Origin: Oceanobacillus piezotolerans
GTDB taxonomy: Bacteria > Bacillota > Bacilli > Bacillales > Amphibacillaceae
DNA: 64,000 nt
Direction of reading: 5' to 3'
Assembly (NCBI RefSeq): GCF_003665065.1
Contig: NZ_RCHR01000005.1
Location: 270,049-334,048, forward strand
Shown: positions 58,615 through 64,000 of the stretch, in pieces
Layout of the letters: each line of letters starts with the position of its first letter
Position numbering within the stretch: position 1 is the first letter of the stretch
Notes under the pieces: generated by a model
Told to the model about the DNA's origin: nothing
The model's database searches: none
What the model saw: the letters and a program-made list of their open reading frames with translations, nothing else
Program-made: the position numbers and the translations under genes

Positions 58615-61600
58615 GTGAAGCTTGTATCTGCATCCGTTAAACGTCCTGTTGGCGTTATTATGATTGTACTTGCAATTGTTGCTTTGGGGGTTGTCTCTGT
58701 TCGTAATTTGGCTGTTGATTTATTTCCAGAAATTGAGCTGCCTGTTGCAGTAATTGCCACAAGTTATACAGACGCTGCTCCAGAAGATGTTGAAAATTTA
58801 ATATCAAGACCGATCGAGTCTGCTGTTAGTACGGTTGAAGGGATGGATACGATTCAGTCCCAATCCCAGCCGGGCTCCTCTTTAGTGGTTATGATGTTTA
58901 AGAATGGAACTGATTTGGACCAGGCTATGCTTGATGTCCGAGAAAAAATAGATCAGGTAAAAGATTTTCTCCCTGATCAAGCTGGAGATCCAAATATCCT
59001 TCGCTTTAGTCCTGATTCATTGCCTGTCATGTATGTAGGGGTAACTGGAAAAGATGCAGAAGCACTAACTGAAATTGCGAATGACCAAATTGTTCCTTTC
59101 TTTGAACGTCAAGGTGGCGTGGCTTCTGTAACGGTAGAGGGTGCAGTACAACGAGAAATTCAGCTTGAACTAGACCCCGGGAAGATAAAGCAATATGGTG
59201 TAACAAGTCAGGAGATTCTTCAAGCTTTAAACAGCACAAACAGTTCAACTTCTGTGGGAACCGTGGATAAGGGGAATCAAGACCTGCAGCTTCGTGTGAC
59301 CGGTGAATTTAACTCATTAGATGAAATCAATGATACGATTATCACGACACAAGCAGGTGCCACTATCCACGTAGAAGATATAGCGGAAGTCAAAGATACC
59401 TTCAAGGATCAGACGTCTAAAGCGTTTGTAAATGGTGAGAATTCCATTGTTTTATCGATGATGAAGCAAACGGATGCCAACACAGTAGAAGTGGCAAACA
59501 ATATTAGAGCTAGCTTTGAAGAGTTACAAGGTGAACTTGGTGAAGAGGTTCAGTTGGATATTTTAATTGATACGTCAGAGTTTATTGAGCTGTCGGTTGA
59601 TTCAGTCGTACAGAATATTATGATTGGTGGAGCCATCGCTATCTTTATTCTACTTTTATTCTTAAAGAGTATTCGAGCGACATTGGTAATCGGTCTTTCT
59701 ATTCCGATAGCCTTAATAGCTACGTTTGCCATGATGTATTTTTCTGGTCAAACCTTAAACGTGCTAACGCTTGGCGGATTGGCCCTTGGTGTTGGGATGA
59801 TGGTAGATAGCTCCATCGTTATTTTGGAACATATCTATTCATATAGAAAGAACGGGCATTCATTGAAGGGCTCTGCGATTAAAGGTGCAACAGAATTGGC
59901 TCCAGCTGTTATTGCATCTACAACGACAACACTTGTTGTTTTTCTGCCAATGGTTTTTGTAGATGGTATCGCATCTGATTTATTTACGCCCCTTGGCTTA
60001 GCGGTTTCGTTCTCGCTAATTGCATCATTGATTGTCGCAATTACGCTAGTCCCAATGCTTTCATCCAAGCTTCTATCAAAAGCGATGGAAGAGCAAGGAG
60101 GTCGTTATTGGTTTGATCGATTCCTGAACTGGCTGCAGGATGTTTACAGTAAAGGATTAAAAAAGGTACTGAAATGGCGTAAAACGACGGTTGCCATTGT
60201 TATTCTAGCGATTATCGGAAGTCTGGCGTTAGTACCTCTGATCGGTGCAGAATTTATTCCAGCGTCAGACCAAGGACAGGCACAGATTACAGTGGAAACG
60301 GAACCTGGTACTGCAATAACCTACACAGAAAGCATTGTGCAAGAAGTAAATAAGGTGTTGGGAGACTACGGCGAGGTAATTGAAACAAGCTATGTTACGA
60401 TCGGCGAAACAGCAAAAAATGAAGCAACCTATACACTGCAGATGGTTTCTGCTAATGAACGTGAAAAGTCTACAACAGAGATCATCCAAGAAATGGATAA
60501 TGTGCTACAGGATATTGCTGGTGCCGAAATAGCTGCAATTGCATTAGACGGCGGCTTCAGTATGGGTGACCCCATTCAAATCGTGCTTAATGGTCCAGAG
60601 CATGAAGTACTTCGTGAACTTGCTGAAGAGGTTGTTGCAGAGATTTCTGCTGTTGATGGTGTATTTAACCCATCATCTACTGCTTCTGGTGGTATTCCTC
60701 AGATGGCGATTAGTGTAGATGAGGAGAAAGCTGCACTATATGGTTTGTCGGAGCAGCAAATTACAAGTCAAATTCAAGTTCAATTTACTGGACAAACAGC
60801 AACAAGGTATCGGGAAAATGGCCAAGAGCTGGAAGTAAGACTTGTATATCCTGAAGACAAGCGATCTTCCATTAGTGATTTGGAAAGTATGCAAGTTCAC
60901 ACCATGACTGGTGCTACGATTCCCTTAGAAGAAGTGGCAACCTTTGAAGAGGTTCAAGGTCCAGCATCTTTGCTCCGTGAGAATCAGCAGCCACAAATGA
61001 ACGTCACAAGTGCGATTGTGGACCGAGACTTAGCAGGAATTGTTACAGATATTGAAACGAAACTGGATTCAATGAGTTTCCCGGAAGGCTATTCCTATGC
61101 GGTGGGAGGGCAAGCGGAGGATATGAGGGAATCATTCGGACAGCTGGCCCTTGCCTTAATATTCTCGATATTCCTCGTTTATGCCGTGATGGCGGTACAA
61201 TTTGAGAACTTCCTGTACCCATTCATTATCATGTTTGCCATGCCGACAGCAGTAATTGGCGTCATTATTGGATTGTTTGTGATGGATATTTCACTGAATA
61301 TCCCTGGATTTATCGGAATCATTATGCTTGCCGGTATCGTAGTGAATAATTCCATCATACTTGTAGATTACATTAATATACTGCGGCGACGTGGGATGGA
61401 AAGAAAGCAGGCCCTTATGGAAGCGGGGCGAAGCAGGTTAAGGCCAATCCTCATGACCACTCTGACTACCGTCCTAGCCATGATCCCACTTGGTCTGGCA
61501 ATAGGAGAAGGAGCAGAGATACAGCAGCCACTTGCAGTAACTATCATATTTGGTTTGAGTTTTTCCACCTTGTTCACCCTGTTTTTCGTACCGGTTGTCT

Positions 61601-61662
61601 ATACTTTACTTGATGATTTATCAGCAAAAATGACAGGGAGAAATAAAAAGAAGAGAGCATAG
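58615..61662 (+). CDS. RND-family multidrug efflux transporter (AcrB/SwrC-like)
   Basis: This 1015-residue transporter has 12 predicted membrane helices and two large extracellular loops. Proton-relay acidic residues occur in the fourth helix region (GLALGVGMMVDSSIVILEHI), and the second-half signature is MLAGIVVNNSIILVDYIN. SwrC of B. subtilis, which exports surfactin and drugs, is the nearest known type. Translation starts at GTG 58615 behind GGAGGGG. With its adaptor it forms a two-gene operon ended by a strong terminator. Confidence 0.95.
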   Translation: MKLVSASVKRPVGVIMIVLAIVALGVVSVRNLAVDLFPEIELPVAVIATSYTDAAPEDVENLISRPIESAVSTVEGMDTIQSQSQPGSSLVVMMFKNGTDLDQAMLDVREKIDQVKDFLPDQAGDPNILRFSPDSLPVMYVGVTGKDAEALTEIANDQIVPFFERQGGVASVTVEGAVQREIQLELDPGKIKQYGVTSQEILQALNSTNSSTSVGTVDKGNQDLQLRVTGEFNSLDEINDTIITTQAGATIHVEDIAEVKDTFKDQTSKAFVNGENSIVLSMMKQTDANTVEVANNIRASFEELQGELGEEVQLDILIDTSEFIELSVDSVVQNIMIGGAIAIFILLLFLKSIRATLVIGLSIPIALIATFAMMYFSGQTLNVLTLGGLALGVGMMVDSSIVILEHIYSYRKNGHSLKGSAIKGATELAPAVIASTTTTLVVFLPMVFVDGIASDLFTPLGLAVSFSLIASLIVAITLVPMLSSKLLSKAMEEQGGRYWFDRFLNWLQDVYSKGLKKVLKWRKTTVAIVILAIIGSLALVPLIGAEFIPASDQGQAQITVETEPGTAITYTESIVQEVNKVLGDYGEVIETSYVTIGETAKNEATYTLQMVSANEREKSTTEIIQEMDNVLQDIAGAEIAAIALDGGFSMGDPIQIVLNGPEHEVLRELAEEVVAEISAVDGVFNPSSTASGGIPQMAISVDEEKAALYGLSEQQITSQIQVQFTGQTATRYRENGQELEVRLVYPEDKRSSISDLESMQVHTMTGATIPLEEVATFEEVQGPASLLRENQQPQMNVTSAIVDRDLAGIVTDIETKLDSMSFPEGYSYAVGGQAEDMRESFGQLALALIFSIFLVYAVMAVQFENFLYPFIIMFAMPTAVIGVIIGLFVMDISLNIPGFIGIIMLAGIVVNNSIILVDYINILRRRGMERKQALMEAGRSRLRPILMTTLTTVLAMIPLGLAIGEGAEIQQPLAVTIIFGLSFSTLFTLFFVPVVYTLLDDLSAKMTGRNKKKRA

Positions 61663-61667
61663 CAGAG

Positions 61668-61700
61668 AACCAGCACAGGTATTAGCTTGTGCTGGTTTTT
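61668..61700 (+). terminator. Terminator after the RND transporter
   Basis: AACCAGCACA pairs with TGTGCTGGTT, followed by T. The 61701-62088 stretch shows only an 11-base direct repeat (ATAGTAAGCAG near 61985 and 62049). Confidence 0.92.
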
Positions 61701-62088
61701 AATGAGAAGGGTAGAAAACGGGAAACCTGAAAAAATTTAAACACCTCCAATACACTCTTCTTGCTAAAAAGAAAATCAATGATATTTAACCCAAAAGTTC
61801 ACAGTCAGGGTATATTTTAAACTAAGACAGGGACACGAACGAGTTAAAGGTGTAAATTCAAACGTAAATTTAGCGTTTAATGGGAAGTGTTTAAATATTT
61901 ATATTATTTATAGAAAATAGAATAGTAATCATTTATAATAGATTAAATTAAGTTAATGACATTTGCTTTCTCTAATACAGCCAGTATAGTAAGCAGTCAA
62001 AAGCAGTTACTTGAAAGCTGCGATATCCTCTTAATCAAGCATTTGTTTATAGTAAGCAGGATATAATTAATTTAAAGGGGTTGAAAAG

Positions 62089-62748
62089 ATGGCAACACGC
62101 GACGAGTTTAGTAAGGAAATGATTGAGTTAGATGAGAAGATTGTTACCCTAATGAAGTTGTCTGGCGAGGCACTAATTGAGGCAATCGATGCTTTTTACA
62201 AACGGGATCTCGATAAGGCAAGACGGATCATTGAAAATGATAAAAACATAGACAGGTTGGAAATGGAGATTAATGACCAGACAATACTAATGATTGCAAA
62301 ACAGCATCCTGTTGCAAAGGATCTTCGCAGAATTATCGTTGTGCTTCGAATTGTAACAGATATTGAACGAATGGCAGACAACGCGAAAAATATTGCTACT
62401 TCTACCATTCACTTAGGAAATAATTATACCGCTACAGCTATTCATGACGAACTTAAAAAAATGCAGAAACTGACTTTGGAAATGTTGGACCAGTCCATAC
62501 TAGCATTTGAAAATGATGATATTGTGATCGCAGGGCAACTAGGAATCATGGATGACCAGGTCGATAAATTATACAAAGATATTGTCAGTGAGCTACTAGG
62601 AGAGAAAGCGACAGATCCAGTTCAAATTCAATATGTTATGCAAGTAGCTTTTATTGCTCGGTACCTCGAAAGGTTTGCAGATCACATTACCAACATAGGA
62701 GAAAGCATTATTTATCTCGTTAAAGGCGTAAACTTCAGTTTAAACTAA
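62089..62748 (+). CDS. phoU: Phosphate signalling protein PhoU
   Basis: The 219-residue, all-helical protein has two PhoU three-helix repeats (DRLEMEINDQTILMIAKQHPVAKDLRRII about 62-85, and the second around 160-210 with RYLERFADHITNIGE). PhoU links the Pst transporter to the phosphate two-component system and restrains phosphate uptake. It is usually last in a pst operon. Here no pst gene precedes it and it has its own terminator, so it is a stand-alone gene. Confidence 0.94.
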   Translation: MATRDEFSKEMIELDEKIVTLMKLSGEALIEAIDAFYKRDLDKARRIIENDKNIDRLEMEINDQTILMIAKQHPVAKDLRRIIVVLRIVTDIERMADNAKNIATSTIHLGNNYTATAIHDELKKMQKLTLEMLDQSILAFENDDIVIAGQLGIMDDQVDKLYKDIVSELLGEKATDPVQIQYVMQVAFIARYLERFADHITNIGESIIYLVKGVNFSLN

Positions 62749-62866
62749 ATGACTGTAACCCAAATAGCCCTTCGTTCATGTTTAATATTAAAACTAATAT
62801 AATCCTAACTAATTCGAATTTTAATTTTGATTCATAGTTGGGTTTTTCTTTATCTATTGTATTTTT

Positions 62867-62900
62867 ATCCCTTTAGATTTATCTTCTAAAGGGATTTTTT
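62867..62900 (+). terminator. Terminator after phoU
   Basis: ATCCCTTTAGA pairs with TCTAAAGGGAT, followed by six T. Confidence 0.9.
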
Positions 62901-63081
62901 ATTTCCAATAAGAGAAGAAACGGGGCTTTTACTGTTACACCTTCTTTGAGTTTATATCGAAGTGAACGTCTTAGAAAAGATTGCTAAGCAAGGACTATTG
63001 TAAATGGATGGAAGTTTATTTTACTTAAATAAAAGGAATGTTATAGAAAACAAACGATTTTTAATTATAGGAGGTTTTGAA

Positions 63082-63183
63082 ATGGGACGGTTGGTGAAAA
63101 AATTAATTCGGTATGGTCCAGTAATTTATCCAATTGTGAAGAAGTTTTTAGATAAGCGTAAGCAGAAAAAGAATTATTATTAA
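63082..63183 (+). CDS. 33-residue cationic amphipathic peptide
   Basis: This short frame (MGRLVKKLIRYGPVIYPIVK, then a Lys/Arg-rich tail) is too small for usual gene finding but has an excellent ribosome site, TAGGAGG, nine bases before the ATG. The first 24 residues alternate hydrophobic and basic residues, and the tail has seven Lys/Arg in eleven. It would bind membranes. Similar tiny proteins are, to my recollection, widespread in Bacillaceae, but no function is known to me. Confidence 0.65.
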   Translation: MGRLVKKLIRYGPVIYPIVKKFLDKRKQKKNYY

Positions 63184-63637
63184 ATTAAACTGTTTAACAG
63201 TTATAAACACGACGGTAACGCTTAATTAACTAATTATGAGTTATAGAACCTGTAATATGTGATTTTCAGATGAAATGTCCCCTAGAAAATGACTATATCA
63301 TTAAATAATTTAGTCCCAAGGGATATTGTTTCTTCTATTATTAACGAGGATGAATATTTTCGTCGCGTGAACTGAATTAGTGATTCTATTATTAAACATA
63401 TGGATAGATGTTTGGACTGTTTACATTATAAGAATGAAAGAACACTGTTTTAAATAATGTTCAAGCACACGTTTTTCGCAATAAATTTTATTACTTTACT
63501 ATCAGCACTAATCTATAGAAACTGTAGTGTGGTCTCTGTAGCAGTGATAAACAAAGAATTAAACTGAAATAATAATAATAAAGTTTAGCTGCATTTAATA
63601 GATAAAATCTACTTTCATAATAGAAATAAAAAACTTG
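63184..63637. other. AT-rich gap before the rRNA promoters
   Basis: No gene or strong repeat was found here. The small frames on either strand have no ribosome sites. Confidence 0.5.
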
Positions 63638-63666
63638 TTGACTTTTCTTCTTGAAAGTTATATGAT
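63638..63666 (+). promoter_or_regulatory. rRNA promoter P1
   Basis: TTGACT (63638-63643), 17 bases, then TATGAT (63661-63666). Confidence 0.8.
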
Positions 63667-63712
63667 GTAATTCCATCGCGGAAATACCTCTTCAAACATT
63701 TAAAAATAAATG

Positions 63713-63742
63713 TTGACAAAGAATATCGCGATATGATATATT
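63713..63742 (+). promoter_or_regulatory. rRNA promoter P2
   Basis: TTGACA (63713-63718), 18 bases, then TATATT (63737-63742). Tandem P1/P2 is the normal arrangement for Bacillus rrn operons. Confidence 0.85.
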
Positions 63743-63779
63743 AATAGAGTTGCTGTTGCGAAACAGCCCGAACAAAATT

Positions 63780-63910
63780 TGCTCTTTGAAAACTGAACAA
63801 AACAACCAGTATGTTAGGACATGAAGAAAAACTCGTTTTTTCTTTCAAATAGAAGGTAACACTTCTAAAAGCTAAGACGTAGAATTGATTGGTGTCAATT
63901 CTAACAAACT
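63780..63910 (+). ncRNA. rrn leader with boxA antiterminator and 16S processing stems
   Basis: TGCTCTTTGAAAACTGAACA (from 63780) is the Bacillus boxA-type antitermination segment. AGAAAAA/TTTTTTCT and AGAATTGA/TCAATTCT form stems that would pair with the far side of 16S for RNase III processing. Confidence 0.85.
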
Positions 63911-64000
63911 TTTTTGGAGAGTTTGATCTTGGCTCAGGACGAACGCTGGCGGCGTGCCTAATACATGCAAGTCGAGCGCAGGAAACTTTTCTGACCCCTC
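63911..64000 (+). rRNA. 16S ribosomal RNA (first about 90 bases)
   Basis: GGAGAGTTTGATCTTGGCTC, followed by the universal block through GCCTAATACATGCAAGTCGA, marks the 5' end of 16S rRNA. The gene continues beyond the window. The variable loop after GAGCGC (AGGAAACTTTTCTGACCCCT) is of the type seen in halotolerant Bacillaceae. The exact mature 5' end is an estimate. Confidence 0.98.

Overview
The window reads as the chromosome of a low-GC, endospore-forming, motile Bacillaceae, probably of the Oceanobacillus/Virgibacillus type. It carries sporulation genes (spoIIR, spoIID, spoIIQ, spoIIID), flagellar and chemotaxis genes, a comK homologue and a Bacillus-style rrn leader. The gene order prfA-prmC-spoIIR-ywlB-tsaC-mntP-ywlE-ywlG-glyA-upp-atpIBEFHAGDC-ywzB-ywmB-murA-spoIID-spoIIQ-spoIIID-mbl-flhO-flhP-fabZ follows the origin-proximal region of Bacillus subtilis. 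All confident genes are on the + strand except one small yjfB-like gene.

Layout. 1-6035: end of a RiPP (ribosomally made, modified peptide) cluster with an azoline-forming YcaO protein, a diverged double nitroreductase-like protein, a stand-alone thiopeptide-type (SpaB C-terminal-like) protein, a SagB-type dehydrogenase and a diverged ThiF-like partner. 6161-9140: a complete agrBDCA peptide quorum-sensing locus. 9241-20620: the conserved prfA-to-upp block, with a DnaA-box cluster upstream of tsaC. 20930-25049: an inserted GPH-family sugar symporter behind a promoter with cre and XylR-like sites, and a secreted subtilase. 25390-33000: the F1Fo ATP synthase operon. 33301-35723: ywzB, ywmB, murA. 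36402-45381: an inserted muropeptide uptake and degradation operon (dppABCDE-ykfA-ykfC-dppF) lacking ykfB. 45721-53988: sporulation and cell-shape genes, an AimR-like receptor without its DNA-binding domain, mbl and flagellar rod genes. 54675-61662: two Asp/Asn-rich or unknown small proteins, fabZ, a lipoprotein, yjfB, comK and an RND efflux pair. 62089-64000: phoU, a 33-residue cationic peptide, and the promoters, leader and first 90 bases of a 16S rRNA gene.

Most insertions relative to the B. subtilis order lie next to non-coding periodic DNA. There are degenerate 20-22 bp monomer arrays at 11500 and 43040, a 52-bp array at 35910, an 81-bp higher-order array at 46970, and four copies of a mobile-looking GC-rich repeat (11276, 19320, 25100, 54230).

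The most interesting unit is the left edge: a thiazole/thiopeptide-like peptide-modification cluster directly followed by its own agr system. This suggests a density-controlled modified peptide. The precursor peptide and the first modification genes lie outside the window. The orphan AimR-like receptor, the XylR/CcpA-like promoter and the structured spacers inside the atp operon are the next best leads. All functional calls come from reading motifs and gene order by eye; no database search was possible.
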